In this document: in pieces, positions 32,248 through 43,389 of the stretch
How the letters are laid out: every line of letters starts with the position of its first letter
How positions within the stretch are numbered: the stretch's first letter is position 1
DNA from: Bufo bufo
Lineage: Eukaryota; Chordata; Amphibia; Anura; Bufonidae
Assembly: GCF_905171765.1 (NCBI RefSeq)
Contig: NC_053398.1
Span: forward strand, 45,972,323-46,036,322
Length of the DNA stretch: 64,000 nucleotides
Direction of reading: 5' to 3'
The notes under the pieces: model-generated
Told to the model about the DNA's origin: nothing
The model's input: only the letters and a program-made list of their open reading frames with translations
Databases searched by the model: none
Translations under genes and position numbers: made by a program

Positions 32248-32567
32248 AACGCAACTGATGGTCCCAACCCCATTTATAAGGAAAGAAATCCCACTTATTA
32301 AACCTGCCCTGTGAAGTGAAAACCATTTCAGGGGACTACCTCTTGAAGCTCATCAAGAGAATGCCAAGAGTGTGCAAAGCAGTAATCAAAGCAAAAGGTG
32401 GCTACTTTGAAGAACCTAGAATATGACATATTTTCAGTTGTTTCACACTTGTTTGTTATGTATATAATTCCACATGTGTTAATTCATAGTTTTGATGCCT
32501 TCATAGTAATGAAAATAAAGAAAACTCTTTGAATGAGAAGGTGTGTCCAAACTTTTGGTCTGTACTG
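32248..32567 (-). mobile_element. Tc1-like terminal fragment, opposite orientation
   Basis: It reads as the complement of the terminal region of the family at 30822, from the AACGCAACTGATGGTCCCAA region out to ...GGTCTGTACTG before TA. Because this family has long inverted ends, it could also be a 3' end in the forward direction. Confidence 0.75.
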
Positions 32568-33009
32568 TATATCTCCTACAACTGAACATTCTAAGAATGT
32601 CTAAGGATAATAGTCAAATTTAGTTAACTTGAGTGTCAATAAGTATTGGTATATAGAAGAAAGTATACAAATACAAGTGCATAATGAAATATTATATAGT
32701 TATCTATTACTCAATTGTATAAATCATCTAATCAGGATATGTGAATATGACATACATGAACTACATGGTAATCTTGGAATTACTGTAATTGTTATTTAGG
32801 ATATTGTATTCCAGAGAGATTCCAATTATAGAAGGAGTTAATTCTTAATGAGTGATAGGAATTAAAACTCATTAATGTTCATGGAAATATAAGAGTCAAC
32901 TATATTGGAAAGCATGTCCAGCTATAAGGATTATGTTAATATTTGTTGCTTTCCTAAACAAAGGCTTATATTTACAGTTTTCTATTTTAAAGAAGAAAAT
33001 AATGATATG
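32568..33009. other. AT-rich spacer
   Basis: No gene, repeat unit or element end is recognised. Confidence 0.5.
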
Positions 33010-33017
33010 TAATAGAG

Positions 33018-33164
33018 CAGGGATGCTCAACCTGCGGCACTCCAGCTGTTGTAAAACTACAACTCCCACGATGCCCTTTTGTAGGATGATAGATGTAGGC
33101 TGTCAGGGAATGATGGGAGTTGTAGTTTTGAAACAGCTGGAGAGCCGCAGGTTGAGCATGCCTG
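33018..33164. mobile_element. hAT MITE (147 bp)
   Basis: The ends CAGGGATGCTCAACCTGCGG and CCGCAGGTTGAGCATGCCTG are inverted and flanked by a perfect 8 bp duplication TAATAGAG (33010-33017 and 33165-33172). It shares CACTCCAGCTGTTGT with the MITE at 19631-19788. Confidence 0.92.
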
Positions 33165-33172
33165 TAATAGAG

Positions 33173-34593
33173 TAATATGTCATATCTCATCTCATGCAGA
33201 ATATTACTTTATTAAAAAGGTAAAGTTTTGGTTTAACTGTAGAAAGATATATTTTGTGTGATCAATTCAATTACTAATTATAATATATTAATAAAAATTC
33301 CACAAACATACACAAAGGCTGGCTGACTGACTGAAGGAATCACAGATAAAAAGGTTACACTTACATGAATGTGATTTTGTATTAGGATAACATTTTCAAT
33401 AATATATAAACATCTATATTTTGTTGAAATATAATATGGTGATAAATGAATGGTATGGTACACTGTAATATTATAGGTTAGGTATGGTACACTGTGATAT
33501 TATAGGTTAGGTATGATCACCAACTTTGGTGTAGCAATAGGAAAGAAGATATCTTCAATCAAGTCAACGGGAAATGTAATGTTTTCTAGAGACTGTGATA
33601 TTCATAAAGTCTATAAACATAAAGACTGATGTGCACAGAGTCCCAGGAAAAGACTTGGAGGTAAACAAATATGTGTTATATTCTGGGAAAGGTGTGAAGA
33701 TAAGGGGCACTGGAGAGTGACCCAAGATAAAATGTGAAGAGTATCTGTAGCACACCTGTCTATAGACAGCTCCAGAGGTAAAGTTCATAGAAGAAAGTTC
33801 TGTCCACACAGAAAGGAGGTCTGTGAGAAAAAGGACTGGCATCAAAAATAGAGAACTGAGCTCAAAGGAGAGCGAGTGCTGAAGAGATTCAGTAAGTGAT
33901 TTAGAGTTAGAATAGCTAGGGTTCAAAAAGTGAGATATTTAACGGATGTGTACGTCCTAGGTTGTTTGTTTTTTCCTGAAAAAGCTATTTCTTTGGATTG
34001 ACATAAACACCTCTGTGAAGTTCAGGAATCTGCTACTTGTGATACTAAAGCTAAATGCTTTGTTAAACACCTACGTTCATTTCATTTGATCAGCGACAAT
34101 CATGCCTAGAGTGTGAAAACCTTCAGATGAGGCTGAATGGACAGTTACTCCAAATTCCTTATCATGTTCTACCAAGTTATAAGTGGTAATAAAGAAGGGG
34201 AATGACAAAAGTAACAGCTCTTCAAAGTGAGTTACATGACTCTTCTGAAGAAGACCAAGGAATTCCTGATCTGTAAGTCAAAATCTGTGCCCAGGAAAGC
34301 TGTGTTACCAAAAGTAGTAAGAAGTGATAGATCTTGTACATGAACTTCATTGGAAAATATGATACTATACAATTTAAGGAGTGCACATCATCTACATACA
34401 GTTATATCAATCAATCATATTATAGACTTTTTGTGAGTCAAATTTAAGATGAATAAGTGAAACTACAGTGTCAAGACCATGATAATGCCAGAGGGAGATG
34501 ATGAAGAGAAGAATATGCCTAATTAAGATATTAGATTAGTTCTTAAATCTATTTCATTGGTATTCAATCTCAGTTTACCATATGTTCATCAAA

Positions 34594-34629
<36 letters not shown>

Positions 34630-35051
34630 GTTGTCAAATAAATAATTGATGGACAATTAAATTATAAAGAAGAATGAAGTGTCCAAGATAATTGTAAAAT
34701 TTTGTGGGTTTGAAAAGATATATCTCACCCTCAAGATTGGGAAATGTTAAATAATATGTGATATTAATATTAATTGGTATTTAATATAAAGGATTTTATA
34801 CACTACACACTGACACCATCTATAGTGATACACAAGGGCGATGGGAGGTCTGTATGAGAATGTCAATAAATCACATTATTCATTTTTTTATATATCTCTT
34901 GTTGAATCCTGGTGATGAGTCCTCCGGGTGTTCCTTACTCCAAATAAGCATACACTATATTTGGAGAGGATTACCAAACCAGTTATTATATTTTTCATAC
35001 AAATTTATATTACCATTTGCGATATTTTACACTGCACATCTATGTATGCAT
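33173..35051. other. AT-rich region without a recognised gene
   Basis: Both strands lack convincing coding sequence; the 120-residue minus frame at 33564-33926 has no motif or splice context I recognise. An (ATT)n microsatellite is at 34595-34629. This is one of the longest stretches free of recognisable elements. Confidence 0.5.
34595..34629. repeat. (ATT)n microsatellite
   Basis: About eleven ATT units in a row. Confidence 0.92.
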
Positions 35052-35759
35052 TTACCGTATTTTTTGCCCTATAAGACGGTGCAGGGGGCTGGATCTCACA
35101 GGCTCGTCACCGGAAGGCAGCGCAGATGCCTCAGGATCCCCCATAACAGTGTCCCTGTGTACGGTAAATAGTGACCCCAATACAGGGGGTGGAGGTTGGC
35201 AACTGGTGTTGAAATCTCGGCGGGGCCCGGTGCAGTAACTCTACTCTATTACACCGGGCCCAGCACACACCAGTATTCATATGTAAACTGTAGGCAATCA
35301 ATATGTAAACTGCAAGGTAGCGCAATCCACATAGTACTCACTATGAAACTCCCGTACTAGCAGGCACGGCCGGTCACTCACTTCCTCACGCGCCTGCTCC
35401 GCCTGCTTCATCAATAAAGTGGGAGGCTCCTGCGGGTGAGGAAGTGAGTGACTGGCCAGCCTGCCTGCTAGTATGGGCGTTTCATAGTGAGTACTATGTG
35501 AATTCCGCTACCTTGCAGTTTACATATTGATTGCCTACAGTTTATATATGAATACTGGTGTGTGCGGGGCCCGGTGTATTAGAGTACAGTGACTGCACCG
35601 AGTTGTCGGCCGCCAGCCCCTCCCCGCTGATACATCGCAGTCGGCGATGTATCAGTTTTAGCGGAGTAAAAATGTCAGCATTCGCCCAATAAGACGCAGC
35701 AGCATTTTTTTTTACTTTTGGGGGGGAAAAGTGCGTCTTATGGGGCGAAAAATACGGTA
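35052..35759. mobile_element. DNA transposon fragment with ACCGTATTTTT ends and inner palindrome
   Basis: The ends ACCGTATTTTTTGCCCTATA and TATGGGGCGAAAAATACGGT are inverted. Inside, a fold-back of about 150 bp arms (35240-35385 and 35430-35580) pairs CAGTATTCATATGTAAACTG with CAGTTTATATATGAATACTG and ATAGTACTCACTATGAAAC with GTTTCATAGTGAGTACTAT. The class is uncertain; similar ends are common in vertebrate genomes. Confidence 0.65.
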
Positions 35760-35909
35760 TATATATTTCCTGCTGAGGTCAATGTCTTATGTTCCTTGCA
35801 AGTTGTGGGTGTCAAGCCATAAACCTTATGCAGCCAGAGGCATAAATATCTGCAGCAAGTCATTTTACAAGGCTACGTGGGCAGAGAAACAGAAAGGGGA
35901 GATATTTTG

Positions 35910-35981
35910 CTAGTTGGTGATTTCACTCTTTTCTTGACGTCGTTTCATGATTTCCTCTAGTTCTGATTCCCCTTGACTTCT
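35910..35981 (-). CDS. Candidate terminal exon of an unidentified gene
   Basis: On the minus strand a strong acceptor (pyrimidine-rich CTTTTTTCTCTTGCAG) is followed by a 23-residue frame, RSQGESELEEIMKRRQEKSE plus ITN, and a TAG stop. The glutamate- and arginine-rich helix is typical of the C terminus of cytoskeleton-associated proteins, but I do not recognise the family. With the exon at 39621-39750 it could form one minus-strand gene. That exon ends in phase 1 and this one begins in phase 0, so at least one exon between them would be required. Confidence 0.4.
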   Translation of the reverse strand, partial: RSQGESELEEIMKRRQEKSEITN

Positions 35982-36353
35982 CTGCAAGAGAAAAAAGTTC
36001 AGAAACGGGATTATAACAAATTGTTTCTCTTTTTTAGGTTGGGCTTCCATGTACCCATTGGCATGTCCAGCCAAAACCCACCCGTGGCAGCCACTGGCCG
36101 TTCAACTTTTAAGGTAATACTTCCGTACTTTATGCTATAAAAGCTTAGATTGCTATACAGTAAGTCCAACCACTGGTCTTCAACCACCAATCCCAAGAAC
36201 AGGGATTCTCCCATTTGCAGTAAAGAGGTGGCCACTCATGTCCTTTATAGTGAGCTGCAGATATGGAAACAACTGAGCGTGCTCGCTGTGCTGTTTCCTT
36301 ATCCCTACTTGGCTTGAATGGAAAATGACCACTTATATGTGGCCAGGGGCATA

Positions 36354-36430
36354 ACTACTGTATGTGGTGTGCAGAGGTTGTGGTTCAGTCTAGGCCCAAC
36401 AATCTGAGGGTCCAGTGGCCAATCTGCTTC
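36354..36430 (+). mobile_element. hAT 5' end fragment
   Basis: CAGGGGCATAACTACTGTAT is a typical hAT-like start. The sequence loses resemblance after about 75 bases and no right end is seen. Confidence 0.35.
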
Positions 36431-36798
36431 ACACAGGAATAGCAGTGTTCATATCCCTGTACTGAAAGTTTTGTATTTATTACCCATATGTTCATTCATT
36501 ATTCCTGCACTATAAGCGTATGTTCACACTGCAGATTTTGCAGGTTTCTGCAGTGGTTCTTCACTTTGAATATCACCAACCCATATGTGATTCAGTCCCA
36601 TTGAATGGAGCTAAACTGCAAGCGCACCACCTCTGTCCCATGTCCTTTCTATACATGGTCGCAGTGTTAGACCGCCAGGTGACAAAATCCACTGGGTGAA
36701 CGATCCCTAATATCACTGTGTTCATTACTTCTCTATTGTTACATGATGCATCTGCATTTTCCTTGGAATACAATGCTGTCTTTATTATCACCCTGCTG

Positions 36799-37100
36799 TG
36801 ACATCATTGTGGTCATTAGCCATTGGCTGTGACATCATCAATGTATTCATTATCCCTGTTCTGTAACATTACTCTTGTGACATCACTGAATACAATAGTG
36901 ACATCACTGTGGTCATTAGCCATTAGCTGTGATATCATCATTATATTTATTATTCCTGTTCTGTAACATTACTCCTGTGACATCACGGAATACAATAGTG
37001 ACATCACTGTGGAAGTTAGCCATTAGCTGTGAGATCATCACTGTATTTATTATCCCTGTTCTGCAACATTATTCCTGTTCTATTCACTGAGCACAATAGT
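36799..37100 (+). repeat. Tandem repeat, three units of about 100 bp
   Basis: Each unit runs GTGACATCA.TGTGG..., TTAGCCATT.GCTGTGA, ATCATCA, TTATTCCTGTTCTG.AACATT and ends in ...ACAATA (starts 36799, 36898, 36998). Degenerate TGACATCACTGTG words continue to about 37490. Confidence 0.8.
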
Positions 37101-37523
37101 GGCACCACTGTGTGCAATAATTGTGACCTCACAGTATTTATCCATGTACTGTGACATCATGTGTTAGTTAATCTGGTTTGATGACATCACTCTGTGTATT
37201 ATCTCTGCAGTTATACACTGTGACTATGATCACTGTGTGTATCATCTCTGTGATTATTGTTCTTATGCTGTTACTTCACTTTTGTCATTACTCCATGCTG
37301 TGACATCACTATCATTATGATTCCTGTGCAGACCTATCAATGTTTATTATCTCTGTACTATGATATCTCTGTATTTATAATGCTTGTACTGTGATATCAC
37401 TGTGTTTATCCCTATGATGAAATATCACTGTGTGCATGATCCAGGTTCTGTGACATAACGGTAAGCAATATTCCTTTGCCATGACATCACTGTGTGCATT
37501 TTCATGGGTTATTGGTATATGAT

Positions 37524-38010
37524 TAGAGGTGAGAAAAGTATTCAAAAATTCAATTCGTCTGCTTCGACGAATTTTACAAAAAAGCTAATTTCTTTGTACG
37601 GTAAGTAGCAGGTGCAATGAGAGAAAGCTACTATTGAGCAGCTCCCCATCATTGTACCCATCAGATGCCACGTTCAGTAATAGAGTGTAAAATAAAAAAA
37701 AATAAACATACTTACCTCATCCATTTGCTCGTGACAGGCTGGCCCGCCGCCATCTTGATTGAAGATCTAGCGCGAAATCTCGAGAGGCCCGGGTTGACGT
37801 CAGCATGTCGGCCAGCACTGTGACATCATAAGTTACGGCGCACAGGATTTTACGCAAGAACTTCAATCAAGATGGCAGCGGCCGGCCCGTCGCGAGAAAT
37901 TGGATGAGGTAAGTATGAGTTTTTTTGGTTTTTACACTATTTCAGGGAAAATCAATTCGCTACCTCGAAGCACAAGGAAATTCGGCTTTGTGGCGAATTG
38001 AATTACCCGT
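37524..38010. mobile_element. hAT-like MITE with internal fold-back
   Basis: It starts TAGAGGTGAGAAAAGTATTC with AATTCAATTCG words and ends with complementary GGCGAATTGAATT. Inside, CTTACCTCATCCATTTGCTC and CCATCTTGATTGAAG pair with CTTCAATCAAGATGG and GGATGAGGTAAG. The end resembles that of hAT element C (TAGAGATGAGCGAA). The duplication was not resolved. Confidence 0.55.
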
Positions 38011-38069
38011 TAATGCAGAAGACTAGGTAATAAAGATGTGCAAAACTTCAGCGAGTCCAACCACCCAAT

Positions 38070-38577
38070 TTTAAAGGGGGTCTCTCAAGAAGAATATTAT
38101 ACATTACAGCACCTGGATCTGAATACTTTTCTAATTGCATTTAATTAAAAATGTAGTATAGCCACAGAGTTATCCAATGAAATTTATCTGTATAGCACCA
38201 CTAGGTGTTTGTTCTTTTCCTCATTTTTCTGTCCACCTGACTGAGGTGGTCACAGATGCTCAGTTTCACCATGTCACCAATGAACCCCCTAAACTACTGC
38301 AGGAAAGCTCAAAATACCCAAATTCTGAATATGGAATATTATCTTTCCACTAACTTTTATTTTCCTGCAGTAAGTCCGCAAAGGATCCGTGCGCTGAAGC
38401 ACTTAGGAGTCCTCTTCATTATGTTGCAGAGCGTAGGAGTCCATGGTATGCATTAGCAAGCAGTACATGGACTCTTTGTGGAGAATGCGTATGAGTAGAA
38501 ATTAAAAAATTATTAATCTGGGTATTTTGAGCTATGTAGTAGTTAGGTGGGTTTTTTTGTCTGGCGATCGACTCCCT
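38070..38577. mobile_element. Probable MITE with TTTAAAGGGGGTC ends
   Basis: TTTAAAGGGGGTCTCTCAAG at the left is loosely matched by GGCGATCGACTCCCTTTAA at the right. The inverted match is short and imperfect. It abuts the next MITE. Confidence 0.4.
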
Positions 38578-39050
38578 TTAAGTGCTATGAACATCCTCGG
38601 GAGCATGTTATTTTTTTCTTCATAAATACATTTTACTAACTTTAGGCTAAAAATCTTTTTTTTTTCAATTGGTCTTTTATAAACAATTTTCAACAGTTTC
38701 TGTCCTACAGCCTTTCAGTGTTTTACAGTGAAGCCGTCAGGCAGCTGCACTGATGGCTTCTGACAGCTTATAGAACTCATTAAATTTTCCTCACTTATAT
38801 AACACTGACATTTAAGCCATATTCTTATCAGTTTACTAAGAATTTAGCAGAGCAGCTGCCTGATGGTATCACTGAAGAACAGAAAGCATGATAGTCTGCA
38901 GATACACTGAAGGGGAAGGCGGTAGAACAAAAACTGTTAATTTTTTTTAACAAAGACGAATTAAAAACATGATTTTTAGCCTGAAATGAGTAAAATGTAA
39001 TGAATAAAAATAAAACAAATTGCCCCTGAAGGTGTTCATAGCCTTAAAAC
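38578..39050. mobile_element. MITE with TTAAGTGCTATGAACA ends
   Basis: AAGTGCTATGAACATCCTCG at the left pairs with AGGTGTTCATAGCCTT at the right. Inner words (CTAAAAATC, AACAGTTT, CTGTCCTA) also have inverted partners, giving a fold-back of about 470 bp. Confidence 0.6.
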
Positions 39051-39620
39051 ATATATAAGAAGTGGAAACAACTATAGCATGTTGTATGGAAAGATCTAAT
39101 ACAAAAAGCTTAATAAAAAAAAAAAATTAGAGGCGTACATGCATTACTAGATGGGCAAGTGTGCCTAAAATGAACATCGTACAGACCCCCATGATTGTGG
39201 ATGTGTATGAGACCTGCACAGGTTTTACTTTAATAATTGTAATTTGTAAAGCAAAAAAACAGTGTTTGATTTATGCCAATGTGAATAGAAGAGAAAGTGA
39301 ACATCATGTTTTGAAATATCGAGTTATTGATATAATGCACAGAACACAACAAATACATAAATTTGCACTTATTTCCATTATTTGGTCACCAGACATCAGC
39401 TGTATAATATCTTCAGGCATTTCCAACTCCTTAGAGAAACCATGAGGCAGCAGAGCAATAAAGGCAGCTCAGAGTAAGCAGGAAGATTGTACTTCTATCC
39501 TTGGCTTGCTGCCTCCGAGTATTAGAATTTATTTCAAAGATATCATGTCAAATTGAAAGACTATAGTAATCATATGACTAGGTATAATAGGAAAGATAGA
39601 TACATTTAAGTGTAACTTAC
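39051..39620. other. Non-coding or weakly coding spacer
   Basis: The 94-residue plus frame at 39161-39445 has no recognisable motif. On the minus strand 39380-39470 is open in the phase required after the exon at 39621-39750, but its acceptor (CTCTGAG) and donor (GTGACC) are poor, so it is not called as an exon. Confidence 0.4.
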
Positions 39621-39750
39621 ACTCCTTCTGATTGTTGGACCATCCTGTCGTCTCACTCCCCCACTTATCTCCAGCATAACTGCCAGGAATCTTATATGCT
39701 GGGCTAATGGGAGCTCTAGGGCTCAGTTCTCCTTTGTACTTGGGCCCAAC
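39621..39750 (-). CDS. Candidate internal exon of an unidentified gene
   Basis: On the minus strand a good acceptor (TCTTCTTTATCTTCCAG) and a consensus donor (GAGT/GTAAGT) enclose 130 bp with only one open frame. It encodes VGPKYKGELSPRAPISPAYK, then IPGSYAGDKWGSETTGW and SNNQKE. The proline/tyrosine-rich composition is not repeat-like and no transposon sequence overlaps it. The family is not recognised. It enters in phase 0 and leaves in phase 1. The only other minus-strand candidate nearby is the terminal exon at 35910-35981. Confidence 0.5.
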
Positions 39751-40339
39751 CTGGAAGATAAAGAAGATATGTATTAAACAGTGAAAATAAGCCTATACTA
39801 ATTTGATTTAATACATTTTAATGTTTTCTTTATTAGGACATTGTACTAGTTTCTAAAAAGCCACACTTATATATACATATATTTCTTCATTGACAAAATA
39901 TCCATGAGATATGTTGTCTTGGGGTTTGTTTGGTCCTCACCACCTACCCGCACTGCATGCCACTGGCCACAATGCAAAATATCATATACTGAGCACAGGG
40001 CTGGCGTCAGCACCCAACACACCTGGGTGTGCTGGGGCCCACTGCTCCTGGGGGGCCCCACTGTGCCTGCTCAGTCCTGCAGCTGTGTCCTGGTCTTCAT
40101 TAAACTGGCTGTTCTGAATTCTAGGGCAGCTTACCCCAGCAATACAGACAATTTTCGTCATGTGCACTGCTGGAATGGGCGGCCACAGGACTCAGAACAG
40201 GGTAGATGGAGTTTCCTACTGGGCTAAAGGACCTTCCTGATGTCATCGGCCCATGTGACCAGTGGGGGAGGAGCCGGAGGAGCAGAGAGCTGTGTTCCTG
40301 TAGGGACTGGAGCCTGGCTGGAATGTAGTGAGGCCTAGC

Positions 40340-40495
40340 TGTGTATGTCTGTCCCTGTGTGTGTGTGTCTCTGTCTGTCTGTCCCTGTGTGTGTGTGTGT
40401 CTGTCCCTGTGTGGTTGTGTGTGTCTGTCCCTGTGTGTGTGTGTCTGTCTGTCTCTCCCTGTGTGTGTGTGTCTGTCTCTCCCTGTGTGTGTCTA
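40340..40495 (+). repeat. GT-rich microsatellite
   Basis: Irregular TGTCTGTCCCTGTGTGTGTG units. Open frames here on both strands are by-products. Confidence 0.88.
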
Positions 40496-40507
40496 AGGCA
40501 TTGTTTA

Positions 40508-41248
40508 GGCCTCTTTCACACTTGCGTTGTCCGGATCCGTCGTGCACTCCATTTGCCGGAATTACACGCCGGATCCGGAAAAACGCAAGTGAACTGAAAG
40601 CATTTGAAGACGGATCCGTCTTCAAAATGCCTTCAGTGTTACTATGGCAGCCAGGACGCTATTAAAGTCCTGGTTGCCATAGTAGTAGTGGGGAGCGGGG
40701 GAGCAGTATACTTACAGTCCGTGCGGTTCCCGGGGCGCTCCAGAATGACGTCAGAGCGCCCCATGCGCATGGATGACGTGTCCATGCGATCACGTCATCC
40801 ATGCGCGTGGGGCGCCCTGACGTCACTCTGGAGCGCCCGGGGAGCCGCACGGACGGTAAGTATACTGCTCCCCACTACACTTTACCATGGCTGCCAGGAC
40901 TTTAGCGTCTTGGCAGCCATGGCAACCATTCAGAAAAAGCTAAACGTCGGATCCGGCAATGCGCCGAAACGACGTTTAGCTTAAGCCTTTCAATGGGCAT
41001 TAATTCCGGATCCGGCCTTGCGGCAAGTGTTCAGGATTTTTGGCCGGAGCAAAAAGCGCAGCATGCTGCGGTATTTTCTCCGGCCAAAAAACGTTCCGTT
41101 CCGGAACTGAAGACATCCTGATGCATCCTGAACGGATTTCTCTCCATTCAGAATGCATTAGGATAAAACTGATCAGGATTCTTCCGGCATAGAGCCCCGA
41201 CGACGGAACTCTATGCCGGAAGAAAAGAACGCAAGTGTGAAAGAGCCC
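40508..41248. mobile_element. Harbinger-like palindromic MITE (741 bp)
   Basis: The ends GGCCTCTTTCACACTTGCGT and GCAAGTGTGAAAGAGCCC are inverted, with TTA on both sides (40505-40507 and 41249-41251). A long inner fold pairs ATGGCAGCCAGGAC with GTCCTGGCAGCCAT-type words and GGGGCGCTCCAGAATGACGT with ACGTCACTCTGGAGCGCCC. It is the third member of the family at 3526 and 29097. Confidence 0.85.
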
Positions 41249-41251
41249 TTA

Positions 41252-42221
41252 GACTCCATACCACAGTCTAGCCAGTGCCCAATGGGTTACAGTTTAGACC
41301 ACTTTCTGGTACATGTTGATAATTCCCTTTTAAACCCCAGTCCATGTCCCCTCAGTACTGGGAATCAGTGGGAGTCATATTAGAAGGTAACAAAAGGTTG
41401 GAGGATAACTAAAAGTGGAATTCCCTTTTAATGTCCCCTAAAGGTGGCCACACACATTAGATAGAAGTTGGCTGACGATCTCACCATTGCATAAGTGTCT
41501 GTCCATATGTATGTGTCCCTGTGTGTGTCAGCCTTAGTCTTTCAAGGTCACAAGCCCTCCCACCCTCCCCATATTTTTTATTCCGTTGTTTTATGTTTTC
41601 AAAATCTCATCTTGTTAATTATATAAATAAAATGAATAATTACAAATGCAATAAAAAAAATAAAAAATGTACAGATACTATTTCTATATTGTACTTTTTC
41701 GTCACAGCTTTATTTTTACGGGGTTGTGAGGCCAGAACTTATGTAATTTGGGGAGTTAATAATGAGACCTGGTACCCCACGGGTTCATCTCTCGGTTAGA
41801 GACTCTCGGAAGTTGGGTTATATCATCGTGCCCACAGCGGCCCGCTGCAGCAGGCTTATCATTTTCGGAGTTATGTGTTATTATTAGTCAATAAAGCTGT
41901 GGCCAGTTTAAATACCACCATGAATGTCCGCTTGTTCTTTTGGTTACGCCACAGCTTTAGTAAAATCCATAAAGTCTAATAAGTATTGTGTTTTGCTATC
42001 TCCTGTATGTGATGCACCCAATTCAGCGGTCATGTCTCTCTGTGTGTGTGTGTGTGTCTCCCCCTGTGTGTCACCATCACCATGCCCACAGTGTTCCTAT
42101 GCCTTGGCGCAGCTGCATCAGGATGTTCTGTGGGGGCAAGAGAAAGAAGATGGGAGAGGAGGCAGCGCCACTAGCATGGACTCCGTGGGAGAGACACAAG
42201 GAGGCACTCTACGGACGTAGG
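41252..42221. other. Non-coding spacer within the outer hAT-like element
   Basis: No supported gene. It contains short GTGTGT tracts (41518-41530 and 42038-42060). The overlapping plus frames at 41924-42224 show no family resemblance. Confidence 0.45.
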
Positions 42222-42650
42222 TAACACTACCACATGATCTACACTAGTGTTATCTGTGGTTTTACATAGGACTGCAGGTAAGAATGCCACATTATTAGCA
42301 CTAGTGTCATCGGTGTTTTTACATAAGACTTCAGGTAACACTACCACATTATCAGCACAAGTGTTATCTGTGGTTTTACATGGACTGCAGGGAACACTAC
42401 CACATTATTAGCACTAGTGTCATCTGTGGTTTTACATAGGACTGCAGGGAGCACTATCACATTATCAGCACCAGTGTTATCTGTGGTTTTACATAGGACT
42501 GCAGGTAACACTACCACATTATCAGCACTAGTGTTATCTGTGGTTTTACATAGGACTGCAAGTAACACTAACACATTATTAGCACTAGTGTCATCTGTGG
42601 TTTTACATAGGACTGCAGGTAACACTATAACATTTTCTGTACTTAGATAG
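42222..42650 (+). repeat. Tandem array, seven units of about 57 bp
   Basis: Each unit reads roughly ACACTACCACATTATCAGCA, CTAGTGTTATCTGTGGTTTT, ACATAGGACTGCAGGTA. The array resumes in degenerate form after element B (GTTATCTGTGCTGTTACATA at 50029), showing that B inserted at its edge. Confidence 0.88.
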
Positions 42651-42675
42651 CCATGACTGTGTTATCTGTGCTTCA

Positions 42676-42745
42676 GGACATAAAAGGAAACCGCGGCACT
42701 CCAATTTTTTCAGAAATTGGAGTGCCGCGGTTTCCTTTTATGTCC
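42676..42745. repeat. Perfect hairpin, 32 bp arms with a 6-base loop
   Basis: Arms 42676-42707 and 42714-42745 are exact complements; the left arm starts GGACATAAAAGGAAACCGCG. The loop is TTTCAG. It stands alone between the 57 bp array and element B. Confidence 0.9.
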
Positions 42746-43113
42746 TTAAAATCAAGGGGTTCAAGGCCAGAACTCATCACTGCAGGCACCGCCACGGAAT
42801 GGAATGACTGCTACAAGTCAGTGAGTAGTGCTGTCTTGTCTCTAATTTATGTACTGTGTTATCTGTAGGGATGAGCAAACCCAAACTGTATAGTTCGGGT
42901 TCGTACCGAATTTTGGGGTGTTCGTGACACGGACCCGAACCCGAACATTTACGTAAAAGTTCGGGTTCGTTGTTCGGTGATTTCTATGGTGCATATTGAA
43001 AGCCTGCAAAGCAGCCAATCAACAAGCGTCATACTACTTTCCCCAAGAGGCCATCACAGCCATGCCTACTATTGGCATGGCTGTGATTGGCCAGTGCAGC
43101 ATGTGACCCAGCC

Positions 43114-43122
43114 TCTATTTAA
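43114..43122 (+). promoter_or_regulatory. TATA-like box of hAT element B
   Basis: CTATTTAAG lies in the block conserved with element A (GTGACCCAG upstream, GGAGTCAC downstream). Element A has the better TATATAAG at the same place. Confidence 0.35.
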
Positions 43123-43389
43123 GTTGGAGTCACGTAGCGCCGCACGTCACTCTGCTCTGATTAGTGTAGGGAGAGGATGCAGCTGCTATGAGGGCGAGAT
43201 TAGGCAGGGATTAACTCAGCAAAAACACTTAATGAAGTGATCGATCTACAGCTGTGAATCATTCAACTTCTGCTAGTTAATTGCTCACTGTTTTTAGGCT
43301 GCCCAGAGCATTTTTCTGTCACTTTTTTCTGGGGTGATCGGCGGCCATTTTGTGTCTTGTGGTGCGCCACCACAAGCTGCCACCAAGTC

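Noticed and set aside
33564..33926. 120-residue minus-strand frame
   Set aside because: AT-rich, no motif, no splice signals, no resemblance to a known family.
39380..39470. Possible linking exon for the minus-strand gene (open in the needed phase)
   Set aside because: Acceptor CTCTGAG and donor GTGACC are weak and the translation shows no feature supporting it; left for RNA evidence.
40328..40665. Cysteine/valine-rich frames and histidine/threonine-rich antisense frame
   Set aside because: They translate a GT-rich microsatellite and the edge of a MITE.
42222..42650. Possible CRISPR-like array
   Set aside because: Units of 57 bp are repeated throughout without unique spacers, in a eukaryotic, transposon-rich setting; it is a plain tandem array.
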